From the NCBI RefSeq assembly GCF_001665625.1, contig NZ_LZSY01000078.1, positions 1 through 45,387 of the forward strand: a DNA stretch of 45,387 nt, read 5' to 3'. This DNA is from Mycolicibacterium peregrinum. Lineage in GTDB: Bacteria; Actinomycetota; Actinomycetes; Mycobacteriales; Mycobacteriaceae. A program made the position numbers and the translations under genes. Each line of letters opens with the position of its first letter. The stretch's first letter is position 1. Shown here in pieces: positions 6,987 to 16,038 of the stretch. The notes below the pieces were generated by a model that was not told where the DNA came from, did not search any database, and saw nothing but the letters and a program-made list of their open reading frames with translations.

Positions 6987-8548
6987 GGACACTGCAAGGT
7001 TCCGACCGCTTCCGCAAAGGCCTGATGGGTGTTGCGGTGGTGGCGCTGGTGATCGGCGTCGGTTCGACGCTGACAAGTGTGCCGATGCTGTTCGCGGTCC
7101 CGACGTACTACGGCCAGTTCTCCGATACCGGGGGCCTGAGCCTGGGCGACAAGGTCCGCATCGCCGGTATGGATGTCGGCACGGTCAAGAGCATGGACAT
7201 CAACGGCGACAAGGTCGAGATCGGCTACACCCTTGGCGGGAAGACGATCGGTACCGAGAGCCGTGCGGCGATCCGTACCGACACGATCCTGGGTCGTAAG
7301 AACATCGAGATCCAGCCGCGCGGCAGCCAGACGCTGCCGCCGCGCGGGATGTTGCCGCTGGGCCAGACGACAACGCCGTACCAGATCTACGACGCATTCC
7401 TCGATGTCACGCGCAACGCGTCGGGTTGGGACACCAAGTCGGTCAAGGATTCGCTGAATGTCCTGTCGGAGACCGTCGATCAGACCTCGCCGCACCTGAG
7501 TGCCGCGCTGGACGGGGTGGCCAAGTTCTCCGAGACCATCGGCAAGCGCGACGAGGACGTCAAGAAGCTGCTGGCCAACGCCAACAAGGTGGCCACGATC
7601 CTCGGCGACCGCAGCACGCAGGTGAACCAGCTGCTGGTGAACGCCCAGACCCTGTTGGCCGCGGTCAACGAGCGCGGCCAGGCCGTGAGCATGCTGCTGG
7701 AGCGGGTGTCATCGGTGTCGCGTCAGGTCGAGGGCCTGATCAACGACAACCCGAACCTCAATCACGTGCTGGAGCAGCTGCGCACGGTCAGCGACCTGCT
7801 GGTCGAGCGCAAGCAGGATCTGGCCGACACGCTGACCGTGGCGGGCAAGTTCATCACGTCACTCGCCGAGGCGCTGGCCTCCGGCCCGTACTTCAAGGTG
7901 ATGCTGGTCAACCTGATCCCGCCGCAGATCCTGCAGCCGTTCGTCGATTCCGCGTTCAAGAAGCGCGGCATCGACCCGGAGGAGTTCTGGCGCAACGCCG
8001 GCCTACCCTCGGCGCGGTTCCCCGATCCCAACGGCAAGCGGTTCGAGAACGGTGCTCCGCCGCCGGCCCCGACACCGCTGGAAGGCACCCCGGAGCATCC
8101 GGGACCTGCCGTCCCGCCCGGGTCGCCGTGCTCGTACACGCCGACCGCGGCCGGAATCCCGTCGCCGGGCAACCCGATGCCGTGCGCGGCGGCCACCCAG
8201 GGTCCATTCGGTGGCCCGGAGTACGGTCCGCCGGACCTCGCAACCTCGGCGCCGAATCCTGACGGCATCGCGCATTCGCCGGGTGTGCCCAGTGCGGCCA
8301 TCCCCGGTCAGATGCCCCCGGATCAGCCGGGTGCGCCGGTCGATCTGCTCCCCGGCCCGCCGGGAGCCCGGACCGTTCCGATCGCCCCGTTGCCGGTGGC
8401 ACCGGGACCCATCCCGGGTTACGCACCGCACCCGGGACCGCTGAACGCTCCTCCGGCACCACCGGGACCGGGGCCGGACGCGGGGCCGGCGGGTACACCG
8501 CCGCTTCCGGGTAACCCGCCGTTCCTTCCGCCCGGGTCGCAGGGATAG
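6983..8548 (+). CDS. mce1C: Mce1C, MCE-family protein with Pro-rich tail
   Basis: 521 residues. Signal-anchor (GVAVVALVIGVGSTLTSVPMLFA), MCE domain (about 34-110; YYGQFSDTGGLSLGDKVRIAGMDVGTVKSM), helical region (about 150-300), then from about residue 355 a long low-complexity Pro/Gly/Ala tail to the end. Pro-rich MceC tails are normal for the family and probably span the periplasm or wall. ATG at 6983 overlaps the mce1B stop (ATGA); a GTG four codons upstream (6971) is also possible but lacks the usual overlap. Confidence 0.94.
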   Translation: MRTLQGSDRFRKGLMGVAVVALVIGVGSTLTSVPMLFAVPTYYGQFSDTGGLSLGDKVRIAGMDVGTVKSMDINGDKVEIGYTLGGKTIGTESRAAIRTDTILGRKNIEIQPRGSQTLPPRGMLPLGQTTTPYQIYDAFLDVTRNASGWDTKSVKDSLNVLSETVDQTSPHLSAALDGVAKFSETIGKRDEDVKKLLANANKVATILGDRSTQVNQLLVNAQTLLAAVNERGQAVSMLLERVSSVSRQVEGLINDNPNLNHVLEQLRTVSDLLVERKQDLADTLTVAGKFITSLAEALASGPYFKVMLVNLIPPQILQPFVDSAFKKRGIDPEEFWRNAGLPSARFPDPNGKRFENGAPPPAPTPLEGTPEHPGPAVPPGSPCSYTPTAAGIPSPGNPMPCAAATQGPFGGPEYGPPDLATSAPNPDGIAHSPGVPSAAIPGQMPPDQPGAPVDLLPGPPGARTVPIAPLPVAPGPIPGYAPHPGPLNAPPAPPGPGPDAGPAGTPPLPGNPPFLPPGSQG

Positions 8549-8557
8549 GCCGCAAAC

Positions 8558-10192
8558 ATGTCAACAGTTTTCAACGTTCGAAACATCAAGTTGCCCAAGG
8601 CATCACGGGCATCTGTCATCGTCGGTGCGCTGGCGGTGGTGGCTGCCCTGGTGCTGGGCTACTTCGGCCTGAGCCTGTACAAGAAGATGACCAACACCAC
8701 GGTCACCGCGTACTTCCCCGAGGTCCTTGCGCTGTATCCCGGCGACAAGGTGCTCATCATGGGTGTCAAGGTCGGCGCGATCGACAGCATCGAGACCGAC
8801 GGCGACAAGATGAAGGTCGTCTTCCACGTCAGCAACAAGTACAAGGTGCCGGAGAACGTCACGGCGTCCGTGCTGAACCCCAGCCTGGTGGCCTCGCGCG
8901 TCATCCAGCTGTCCCCGCCCTACACCGGTGGACCCCGGTTGCAGAACAACGCGGTGATCCCGATCGAGAACACCCAGATTCCGGTCGAGTACGACGAGTT
9001 GCGTAACCAGATCACGCGTCTGCTCGACGATCTGGGCCCGACGGCCGAACAGCCCAGGGGTCCGTTCGGCGACATCATCGAGTCCTTCGCCGACGGCTTC
9101 CAGGGCAAGGGTGAACAGCTGAACCGCACCCTCAACGGGTTGTCGGAGGCGCTGACCACGCTGAACCAGGGTCGTGGCGACTTCTTCCAGGTGGTCAAGA
9201 GCCTGGCGTTGTTCGTCAACGCCCTGCACAAGAGCGATCAGCAGTTCGTGGCGCTCAACAACGATCTGGCGCAGTTCACCAACTCGTTCACCAACACCGA
9301 TCAGGAGTTGGCAACGGCCCTGCAGGATCTCAACAAGGTGCTCAAGACCACCCGTGAGTTCCTCGACAAGAACGGCGGCGTGCTCACTCACGACGTGAAC
9401 AACCTGTCGGAGGCGACGACGGCGATCCTGCAGCCCGAGCCGCGCAACGGCCTGGAGACGGGTCTGCATGCCTACCCGAACCTGGCCGCCAACGTGCTCA
9501 ACATCGTCTCGCCCAATCAGGGTGGCATCGTGGGTCTGCCGGTTCTGCCGGGCCTGACCAACTTCTCCAACCCGCTGCAGTTCATCTGCAGTTCGATCCA
9601 GGCGGGCAGCCGGTTGGGCTACCAGGATTCGGCCGAGTTGTGCGCGCAGTACCTGGCGCCGATCCTCGACGCGATCAAGTTCAACTTCCTGCCGTTCGGC
9701 CAGAACCTGGCCAACACCGCGATGACGCTGCCCAAGCAGATCTCCTACTCGGATCCGCGTCTGCAGCCGCCGGGCGGTTACAAGGACACCACCGTCCCCG
9801 GTATCTGGTCGCGCGACACGTTGTTCTCGCACGGCAACCATGAGCCGGGCTGGACCGTGGCGCCGGGCATGCAGGGTGTGCAGGTGCAGCCGGCCACGCA
9901 GCAGATGCTGACGCCGGAATCGTTGTCCGAGTTGATGGGTGGCCCGGACATCGTGGCCCCGCCGGCCCCGCCGGCGTTCGGCGCTCCTCCGGGAGGCAAC
10001 CTGCCCGGACCGCCGAACTCGTACAACGAGACCAATCCGCTGCCGCCGCCGTGGTACCCGCAGCCCGGACCGCCGCCGGTGCCTGCACCGGGTGTGATCC
10101 CGGGTGACCCGATGTCGGGTCCCGCACCGGCCGCTCCGGCTCCGGCTCCCGCCGGACCGGCGTTGCCCGCCGAGGTCGGAGGACAGGGCTGA
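8558..10192 (+). CDS. mce1D: Mce1D, MCE-family protein
   Basis: 544 residues. N-terminal anchor (ASVIVGALAVVAALVLGYFGLSLY, about 20-43), MCE domain (about 49-125; VTAYFPEVLALYPGDKVLIMGVKVGAID), helical segment (about 150-300), conserved C-terminal region with two Cys (FICSSIQ, SAELCAQYLAP) and a Pro/Ala-rich tail from about residue 455. The N-terminus MSTVFNVRNIKLPKASRASV closely resembles M. tuberculosis Mce1D. Follows mce1C by 9 nt and ends in TGATG shared with the mce1E start. Confidence 0.94.
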   Translation: MSTVFNVRNIKLPKASRASVIVGALAVVAALVLGYFGLSLYKKMTNTTVTAYFPEVLALYPGDKVLIMGVKVGAIDSIETDGDKMKVVFHVSNKYKVPENVTASVLNPSLVASRVIQLSPPYTGGPRLQNNAVIPIENTQIPVEYDELRNQITRLLDDLGPTAEQPRGPFGDIIESFADGFQGKGEQLNRTLNGLSEALTTLNQGRGDFFQVVKSLALFVNALHKSDQQFVALNNDLAQFTNSFTNTDQELATALQDLNKVLKTTREFLDKNGGVLTHDVNNLSEATTAILQPEPRNGLETGLHAYPNLAANVLNIVSPNQGGIVGLPVLPGLTNFSNPLQFICSSIQAGSRLGYQDSAELCAQYLAPILDAIKFNFLPFGQNLANTAMTLPKQISYSDPRLQPPGGYKDTTVPGIWSRDTLFSHGNHEPGWTVAPGMQGVQVQPATQQMLTPESLSELMGGPDIVAPPAPPAFGAPPGGNLPGPPNSYNETNPLPPPWYPQPGPPPVPAPGVIPGDPMSGPAPAAPAPAPAGPALPAEVGGQG

Positions 10193-10254
10193 TGAGCCGC
10201 TTGCGCGAAGAACGAACGGGTCTGATGAGCCGCTTGCGCGAAGAAGAAACAGGT
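10189..10254 (+). repeat. 33-bp tandem duplication over the mce1E start
   Basis: Bases 10189-10221 and 10222-10254 agree at 30 of 33 positions, the first 24 identically. Each unit begins CTGATGAGCCGC and so contains both a TGA and an ATG in the same overlap arrangement. The result is two in-frame mce1E starts (10192 and 10225) and a repeated 11-residue peptide, MSRLREERTGL / MSRLREEETGR. Confidence 0.9.
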
Positions 10255-11412
10255 CGGCTGAAGACACGTAGCTTGGGTCGCGTCGGTAGACGCGTCGCGG
10301 TGTTGTCGGCGTCTGCGCTGATCCTCACCTCGTGTGGGCAGTGGCGCGGCGTCGCCAACGTGCCGCTGCCGGGTGGGCCGGGCACCGAGTCCGGCCGCAC
10401 CACGCTCTACGTGCAGATGCCGGAGACGTTGGCGCTCAACGCCAACAGCCGGGTGCGGGTGCGCGACGTGTTCGTCGGCCGGGTCCGCAAGATCGAGCTG
10501 ATCAACTGGACTCCGACGTTGACCGTCGACCTGGAGCCGGGCATCGAGCTGCCGAAGAACACCCTTGCCAAGATCGGCCAGACCAGCTTGCTGGGTTCGC
10601 AGCACGTGGAGCTCAACCCGCCGGACAAGGACCCGTCCAAGGAGATGCTGCGCAGCGGGGACACCATCCCGTTGTCGCAGTCGTCGGCGTACCCGACGAT
10701 CGAGCGGACGCTGGCCGGTATCTCCGGCATCCTGACCGGCGGCGGCATCCCGAACATCGAGACCATCCAGACCGAGGTGTTCAACATCCTCAACGGTCGT
10801 GCCGATCAGATCCGCGACTTCCTGGGCCGGCTCGACACGTTCACCGACGAGCTCAATCAGCAGCGCAACGACATCACCCGGGCGATCGATTCGACCAACC
10901 GGCTGTTGAACATCGTTGCCGCGCGCAACGACACGTTGGATCGGGTGCTGACCGAGTTCCCGCCGCTGATCCAGCATTTCGCCGACACACGCGATTTGTT
11001 CGCCGACGCGGTGACCTCGCTGGGCCGGTTGTCGAAGGCCGCTGACGACACGTTGTCGAACAGCAACGCCAACCTGCACACCAACCTGCAGAACCTGCAG
11101 CGGCCGCTCAAGCAGTTGGCCCGTTCGGCCCCGTACCTGGTCGAGGCGCTCAAGCTGATCCTCACGGTGCCGTTCAACATCGAGAACATCCCGAAGGCGG
11201 TGCGCGGCGACTACATCAACGTGTCGCTGACGATCGACCTGACGCTGAGCTCGGTGGACAACGCGTTCCTGTCCGGTACCGGTGTCTCGGGCATGCTCCG
11301 TGCGCTTGAACAGGCCTGGGGACGTGATCCGTCGACGATGATTCCGGATGTCCGGTTCACGCCGAACCCGCACGACGCACCTGGCGGCCCGCTTGTGGAA
11401 AGGGGGGAGTGA
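10192..11412 (+). CDS. mce1E: Mce1E (LprK-type), lipid-anchored MCE protein
   Basis: 406 residues as written. Lipoprotein signal with lipobox L45-T46-S47-C48 (SALILTSCGQW), MCE domain (about 70-145; YVQMPETLALNANSRVRVRDVFVGRVRKI), helical tunnel region (about 170-320) and conserved end ALEQAWGRDPSTMIPDVRFTPNPHDAPGGPLVERGE, matching LprK of M. tuberculosis. The MceE subunit is the lipid-anchored member of each Mce set. The N-region is unusually long and Arg-rich because of the 33-bp tandem duplication; translation from ATG 10225 would give a more ordinary signal peptide. TGATG overlap with mce1D. Confidence 0.94.
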   Translation: MSRLREERTGLMSRLREEETGRLKTRSLGRVGRRVAVLSASALILTSCGQWRGVANVPLPGGPGTESGRTTLYVQMPETLALNANSRVRVRDVFVGRVRKIELINWTPTLTVDLEPGIELPKNTLAKIGQTSLLGSQHVELNPPDKDPSKEMLRSGDTIPLSQSSAYPTIERTLAGISGILTGGGIPNIETIQTEVFNILNGRADQIRDFLGRLDTFTDELNQQRNDITRAIDSTNRLLNIVAARNDTLDRVLTEFPPLIQHFADTRDLFADAVTSLGRLSKAADDTLSNSNANLHTNLQNLQRPLKQLARSAPYLVEALKLILTVPFNIENIPKAVRGDYINVSLTIDLTLSSVDNAFLSGTGVSGMLRALEQAWGRDPSTMIPDVRFTPNPHDAPGGPLVERGE

Positions 11413-11415
11413 GAC

Positions 11416-12969
11416 ATGTTGCTGACCCGCTTCATCAAGATGCAGCTCGTTCTGTTCACTGTGTTGACGGTGATAGCACTGGTCGTGCTGGCATTGGTCT
11501 ACCTGCGGTTGCCGACCTGGGCCGGCGTCGGGATGTACCAACTCAACGCCAATCTCCCGAACTCGGGCGGTCTGTACGCCACCGCCAACGTAACCTATCG
11601 CGGAACCACGATCGGCAAGGTGACCTCGGTGGAGCCCACCGAGCAGGGCGCCCACGTCAAGATGGACATCTACAACCAGTTCCGGGTGCCGATCGACGCG
11701 AGCGCCAACGTGCACTCGGTGTCGGCGGTCGGTGAGCAGTTCATCGACCTGGTCTCCAAGGACGGCGCGAAGGAGTACTTCCGCAGCGGCGACACGATCC
11801 AGAAGGGCACCGTGCCCGCCGAGGTAGGCCCGTCGCTCGACGCCGCGCAGAAGGGCTTGGCGGCGCTGCCGAAGGAGAAGATCGCGACGCTGCTGGACGA
11901 GACGGCCACAGCGGTCGGCGGGCTCGGGCCGTCACTGCAGCATCTGGTCGATTCCACCCAGGCGATCGCCGGTGACTTCAAGGACAACATCGGTGCGGTC
12001 AACGACATCGTGGAGAACTCCGGGCCGATCATCGACAGCCAGGTGAATTCGGGTGACGCGATCTCGCGGTGGGCCAAGAACCTGAACACGCTGGCCGCCC
12101 AGAGCGCTCAGAACGATGCCGCGTTGCGTGGCGGTCTCCAGCAGGCGGCACCGACAGCCGACCAGCTGAACTCGGTGTTCGGAGACGTCCAGGAGTCCTT
12201 GCCGCAGACGCTGGCGAACCTGGAAATCGTCATCGACATGCTCAAGCGCTACAACAAGAACGTCGAGCAGGTGCTGGTGGCACTGCCCCAGGGTGGTGCG
12301 GTCGCCCAGACCGCGACGATCTTCGCGCCCAAGGGCCTGCTGCACTTCGGTCTCGGCATCAACATGCCGCCGCCGTGCCTGACCGGGTTCCTGCCGGCCT
12401 CGCAGTGGCGTTCGCCCGCGGACACGTCCACGGCTCCGCTGCCTGAAGGCCTGTACTGCAAGATCCCCAAGGACGCGCCGAACGCGGTGCGTGGTGCGCG
12501 TAACTACCCGTGTGCCGATGTGCCCGGTAAGCGGGCCGCCTCGCCCTCGGAGTGCCGTAGCGACGAGCCTTACCAGCCGTTGGGCACCAACCCGTGGTAC
12601 GGCGACCCGAATCAGATCCGCAACTGCCCGGCTCCGGCCGCGCGCTGCGATCAGCCCGTCGATCCGGGCCGGGTCATTCCCGCGCCTTCGGTGAATAATG
12701 GGATGAACCCGTTGCCGGCAAGTCAGCTTCCACCACCGGAATCAACGGCGATGCGCAGCGATCCGCTGACCGCGCCGCGGGGTGGCAATGTGAGTTGTAG
12801 TGGACAGCAGCCGAACCCCTGCATCTACACTCCGGCAGCAGGTTCGACCGCCACCTATAGTCCGTCCAGCGGCGAGGTGGTCGGTCCCGGCGGTGTGAAG
12901 TACTCCGTCACCAACTCGAATAAACCAGGAGATGACGGATGGAAGGAGATGCTGGCGCCAGCCAGCTGA
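11416..12969 (+). CDS. mce1F: Mce1F, MCE-family protein
   Basis: 517 residues. N-terminal anchor (LVLFTVLTVIALVVLALVYL, about 11-30), MCE domain (about 38-115; MYQLNANLPNSGGLYATANVTYRGTTIGKV), helical region (about 130-290) and a Cys/Pro-rich C-terminal domain (PPPCLTGFLP, YCKIPKDAP, NYPCADVPG, SPSECRS, IRNCPAPAARC), typical of MceF. Last MCE subunit of the importer. Starts 3 nt after mce1E; its last 31 bases overlap mam1A. Confidence 0.94.
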   Translation: MLLTRFIKMQLVLFTVLTVIALVVLALVYLRLPTWAGVGMYQLNANLPNSGGLYATANVTYRGTTIGKVTSVEPTEQGAHVKMDIYNQFRVPIDASANVHSVSAVGEQFIDLVSKDGAKEYFRSGDTIQKGTVPAEVGPSLDAAQKGLAALPKEKIATLLDETATAVGGLGPSLQHLVDSTQAIAGDFKDNIGAVNDIVENSGPIIDSQVNSGDAISRWAKNLNTLAAQSAQNDAALRGGLQQAAPTADQLNSVFGDVQESLPQTLANLEIVIDMLKRYNKNVEQVLVALPQGGAVAQTATIFAPKGLLHFGLGINMPPPCLTGFLPASQWRSPADTSTAPLPEGLYCKIPKDAPNAVRGARNYPCADVPGKRAASPSECRSDEPYQPLGTNPWYGDPNQIRNCPAPAARCDQPVDPGRVIPAPSVNNGMNPLPASQLPPPESTAMRSDPLTAPRGGNVSCSGQQPNPCIYTPAAGSTATYSPSSGEVVGPGGVKYSVTNSNKPGDDGWKEMLAPAS

Positions 12970-13583
12970 ACCTCGCCGACCAGCAGGACCCCCACACCAC
13001 CGAACCGCAAGCGGAGGCCGTCACCGAGATCACTGATCCGATCTCAGCCACGGACGCCGAGGAGGCCGCATCGCGGCCTTCCCGGCTCGGGCGGGGCTGG
13101 ATGGCGGCGATCCTTGCCGGGCTGCTGGTCTTGGCCGGGGCCGCCGGTGTCGGCGGCTACCTGGCACTGCGTGCGCATCAGGACAGTGAACGGATCGCCA
13201 GCGACGAGGCCGAGGCCCTGCAGGCGGCCAAGGACTGTGTGACCGCCACGCAGGCCCCCAACACCCAGGCGATGATCGAGGCCCAGACCAAGATCATCGA
13301 ATGTGCGACCGGTGACTTCGGCGCGCAGGCCGGCCTCTACAGCGGCATGCTGCTCGACGCCTATCAGGCCGCCAACGTGCAGGTGAAGGTTTCGGATCTG
13401 CGGGCGGCCGTGGAGAAGCACAACGACGACGGGTCGATGGACCTGCTGGTCGCGGTGCGGGTGCTGGTCACCAACAGCGAGAAGTCCGATGAAGAGCAGG
13501 GTTATCGGCTGCGGGTGAAGATGGCCCGCGCCGAGGACGGCAACTACAAGGTCGCGCGGCTCGACCAGGTCACGTCGTCGTGA
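12939..13583 (+). CDS. Mce-associated membrane protein (Rv0175-like)
   Basis: 214 residues. Acidic cytoplasmic N-terminus (about 1-50), one transmembrane helix (GWMAAILAGLLVLAGAAGVGGYLAL, about 53-77), then an extracytoplasmic NTF2-like domain (about 85-214) ending YRLRVKMARAEDGNYKVARLDQV, the Mas/Mam fold. Mam proteins are reported to stabilise or assist Mce complexes. ATG at 12939, with GGAG 8 nt upstream inside mce1F, so the overlap is real and probably couples translation. Two Cys (C-x30-C) could form a disulfide outside. Confidence 0.9.
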   Translation: MEGDAGASQLNLADQQDPHTTEPQAEAVTEITDPISATDAEEAASRPSRLGRGWMAAILAGLLVLAGAAGVGGYLALRAHQDSERIASDEAEALQAAKDCVTATQAPNTQAMIEAQTKIIECATGDFGAQAGLYSGMLLDAYQAANVQVKVSDLRAAVEKHNDDGSMDLLVAVRVLVTNSEKSDEEQGYRLRVKMARAEDGNYKVARLDQVTSS

Positions 13584-14557
13584 CCGCTGTGCTGGACAAC
13601 GCCGGACCGGTGGCCGCCGAGGGCGCCGGAACGGACGGGGTGCGGTTGGCGTCGTGGCCGGCGCGGGCCGGGGCGTTCGCCATCGATGTGCTGGCGCCCG
13701 CCGGTTTGATCGTGACGGCGACGCTGGTCGCCCAGGGCACGGACCTGGGCAAGTGGTTGTGGTGGGCGGTATACGCGGGCGGGCTGGTCCTGCTGGTGGC
13801 CGTTTCTTGTGTGAATCGCATTCTGTTGCCGGCGTTGACCGGCTGGAGCCCGGGCCGATCGGTGTTCGGCATCCGGGTGGTGTCCTCGGCCGGCGATGCC
13901 GGGCTGGGGCGGCTGCTGCTGCGCGATCTCGCGCATCTGCTGGATACCGCGGCCGTGTTCGTGGGCTGGCTGTGGCCGCTGTGGGATTCGCGGCACCGGA
14001 CGTTCGCCGATCTGCTGACAAGCACCGAGGTGCGTCGCGTCGACCGGCCTGAGTCCGACGTCCGCCGCCGCGTCGGAGCGATGTTGCTGACGCTTGCGCT
14101 GCTCAGCGGAATCGCTGTGGGGCTGGGCTATCTGCTGGTGTACCGGCAGGACCGGGCCGTGGATCAGTCCCGCGCGCAGATCGCCGAGCAGGGGCCGCGC
14201 ATCGTCGAGGAACTACTCAGCTACGGGGTGGATTCCGTCGATGCGGATTTCAGCAAGGCACAGGCGCTGACCACCGACAACTACCGCCAGCAACTGGTTG
14301 CCCAGCAGGACGCGGTGCGTAAAGCCGGACCGACGACCAACGACTACTGGGCCGTGAGCAGTGCGGTGCTACCCGGCGTGACGAAGGATGCGGCGACCAT
14401 GCTGGTGGCGCTGCAGGGTCAACGCGGCACCAATCCGCAGGAGTTGAAGTTCATCACCGCGACGGTGCGGGTGGAGTTCAAGAAGTCCGACGATCATTGG
14501 CTGGTCGACAACCTGACGGTGCTCAAGCGGCCGGTACTGAGCGGAGGCGGACAGTGA
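13580..14557 (+). CDS. RDD-domain Mce-associated membrane protein (Rv0176-like)
   Basis: 325 residues, two parts. The first is an RDD-type membrane domain (about 20-155: ASWPARAGAFAIDVLAPAGLIV, SPGRSVFGIRVV, DSRHRTFADLLTSTEV) with about three hydrophobic helices. The second begins with another transmembrane helix (GAMLLTLALLSGIAVGLGYLLVY, about 172-194) and has a Mam-type NTF2-like extracytoplasmic domain (about 200-325), ending VRVEFKKSDDHWLVDNLTVLKRP. GTG start overlapping the previous stop (GTGA). The RDD-Mam fusion is the same as in M. tuberculosis. Confidence 0.9.
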   Translation: MTAVLDNAGPVAAEGAGTDGVRLASWPARAGAFAIDVLAPAGLIVTATLVAQGTDLGKWLWWAVYAGGLVLLVAVSCVNRILLPALTGWSPGRSVFGIRVVSSAGDAGLGRLLLRDLAHLLDTAAVFVGWLWPLWDSRHRTFADLLTSTEVRRVDRPESDVRRRVGAMLLTLALLSGIAVGLGYLLVYRQDRAVDQSRAQIAEQGPRIVEELLSYGVDSVDADFSKAQALTTDNYRQQLVAQQDAVRKAGPTTNDYWAVSSAVLPGVTKDAATMLVALQGQRGTNPQELKFITATVRVEFKKSDDHWLVDNLTVLKRPVLSGGGQ

Positions 14558-15114
14558 GCCCGCGTCGCCGGATCGAGCCGGGTCAGCCTGACTACTTCGC
14601 CGTCGAACCGAAGGAGCCCAAGGAACCCATCCGTTGGGGTCTGCCGATCGTCGGGATGCTCTCTGCCCTGCTCATCGCGGCCGCCATCGTGGGCAGCAGC
14701 CTGATCCTGGTGCGTCACGAATCCGACCGCCGTGCCGAGATCAAGAGTGCCGGGGCGCTCGATTACGTGCGTGAGTTCATGACGGTCTATACGACGCTGG
14801 ATCCGTTCCACGCCAACGACTACGCCGATCGCATCAAAGAGCAGGCGACCGGTGATTTCCGAAAGATGTTCCAGGAGAAGCAGAACGAGATCGTCGTTCA
14901 GGTGGCACGCGCGGAGCCGACAGAGGGTGCTGTGCTCGATGCCGGCATTCAGAGGTGGAACGACAACGGCAGCGCCGACGTGCTGGTCGCGACCAAGATC
15001 AGCACACGATCTCCGGACGGCAAGTCCGTGGTCGAAAGCGGTAGCCGCTGGATTGCGACGACGATTTGGGAAGGACAGCAGTGGAAGATCAGCCAGCTGA
15101 TTCAGGTGATCTGA
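14554..15114 (+). CDS. Mce-associated membrane protein (Rv0177-like)
   Basis: 186 residues. Short charged N-terminus (SPRRRIEPGQPDYFAVEPKEPKEP), one transmembrane helix (GLPIVGMLSALLIAAAIVGSSLILV, about 29-53) and an NTF2-like extracytoplasmic domain (YVREFMTVYTTLDPFHANDYADRIKEQATGDF through GSRWIATTIWEGQQWKISQLIQV). GTG start at 14554, 4-bp GTGA overlap with the upstream gene; the open frame before it is not used. Third Mam protein of the set. Confidence 0.9.
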   Translation: MSPRRRIEPGQPDYFAVEPKEPKEPIRWGLPIVGMLSALLIAAAIVGSSLILVRHESDRRAEIKSAGALDYVREFMTVYTTLDPFHANDYADRIKEQATGDFRKMFQEKQNEIVVQVARAEPTEGAVLDAGIQRWNDNGSADVLVATKISTRSPDGKSVVESGSRWIATTIWEGQQWKISQLIQVI

Positions 15115-16022
15115 CCACCGGCGAGCCTGACAAGCCGCGCCGCAGAATGCGTTTCGGTCGGCGTCGCCGTGCCGAAGCGGTGGTCGAGGAATCGGTCTCA
15201 GAGCCCGTGACTGAATCCGAGGACGCCGACGGCGCCGACGTCACCGACGACACGAACGATGCGGACGATACAGCCACGGCCGAGCCGGCTCCGGAACGTC
15301 GGACCCCGACGGGTAAGTCGCGCCGTAAGGCCGTGACCGAGGCCGAAGGTGATGCCGAGGCCGAGCCAGAACCCGAGGCCGACGTTGTACCTGAGCCGAC
15401 GGAGGAGTCGGATACCGAAGTCGGCATCGACGCTGCCGACGCTGAGCCGGCCGAGGATGCTGCCGACGTTGAGCCGGCCGAGGACGAGGTACTGGTTCCG
15501 CACCGGGAGGCCGGCAAGCGGCTGACGTACGTCGCCGCATGCGCTGCGGCGGTATTCGTGGCGGCCGGGGCTTTCGGCGGTGCGATGCTGCAGCCATACC
15601 TGGCCGATCGGGCGTTGGTGGCCACCAAGCTTCAGGTGGCGCGGACGTCGGCCGATGCCATCACGACGTTGTGGACCTACAACCCGGACAACATCGAGAC
15701 GCTGCCCGATCGGGCCGAGCGGTACCTGTCCAACGACTTCGCCGCCCAGTACCGGCAGTTCATCGATACCCTCGTGCCCACCAACAAGCAGGCGCAGGTC
15801 ACCAACAACACCGAGGTGATGGGCACCGCGGTGGAGACGATCGGCCGCAATGAGGCCACCGCGATCGTCTACACCAACACGGTGTCGACCAGTCCGGTCA
15901 CCAAAAACGTTCCGTCGCTGCGGTATTTGTCGTTCCGGCTGATGTTGCAGCGCACCGATGGTGATTGGCGCATCACCCAGATGCCCACGTTGACCCAATT
16001 GGACTTGTCTCCGCAGCTGTAG
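15081..16022 (+). CDS. Mce-associated membrane protein with long acidic N-terminus (Rv0178-like)
   Basis: 313 residues. Residues 20-31 are strongly basic (RRRMRFGRRRRA), 33-138 are rich in Glu, Asp, Ala and Pro, 149-170 are a transmembrane helix, and 175-313 are a Mam NTF2-like domain ending DGDWRITQMPTLTQLDLSPQL. GTG at 15081 is preceded by GGAAGGA about 6 nt upstream. M. tuberculosis Rv0178 is shorter (244 residues from memory), the difference being the acidic cytoplasmic arm. That arm carries a 27-bp tandem duplication. Overlaps the preceding gene by 34 bp; last gene of the mce1 core. Confidence 0.88.
   Translation: MEDQPADSGDLTTGEPDKPRRRMRFGRRRRAEAVVEESVSEPVTESEDADGADVTDDTNDADDTATAEPAPERRTPTGKSRRKAVTEAEGDAEAEPEPEADVVPEPTEESDTEVGIDAADAEPAEDAADVEPAEDEVLVPHREAGKRLTYVAACAAAVFVAAGAFGGAMLQPYLADRALVATKLQVARTSADAITTLWTYNPDNIETLPDRAERYLSNDFAAQYRQFIDTLVPTNKQAQVTNNTEVMGTAVETIGRNEATAIVYTNTVSTSPVTKNVPSLRYLSFRLMLQRTDGDWRITQMPTLTQLDLSPQL
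15432..15485 (+). repeat. 27-bp tandem duplication in the acidic arm
   Basis: Bases 15432-15458 and 15459-15485 agree at 25 of 27 positions and are in frame, giving the repeated peptide AADAEPAED / AADVEPAED. It suggests the acidic arm has grown by slippage or unequal exchange. Confidence 0.85.
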
Positions 16023-16038
16023 CGGCGAGGATGTAGGC

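Noticed and set aside
7980..8540. Proline/glycine-rich repeats in mce1C as a possible foreign insertion
   Set aside because: Pro-rich tails are normal for MceC proteins; codon use and GC are like the rest of the operon.
8603..11715. Long minus-strand open frames (over 550 codons) across mce1D-mce1F
   Set aside because: Shadow frames of the Mce genes; rich in Arg, Gln, His and Val, without family signatures.
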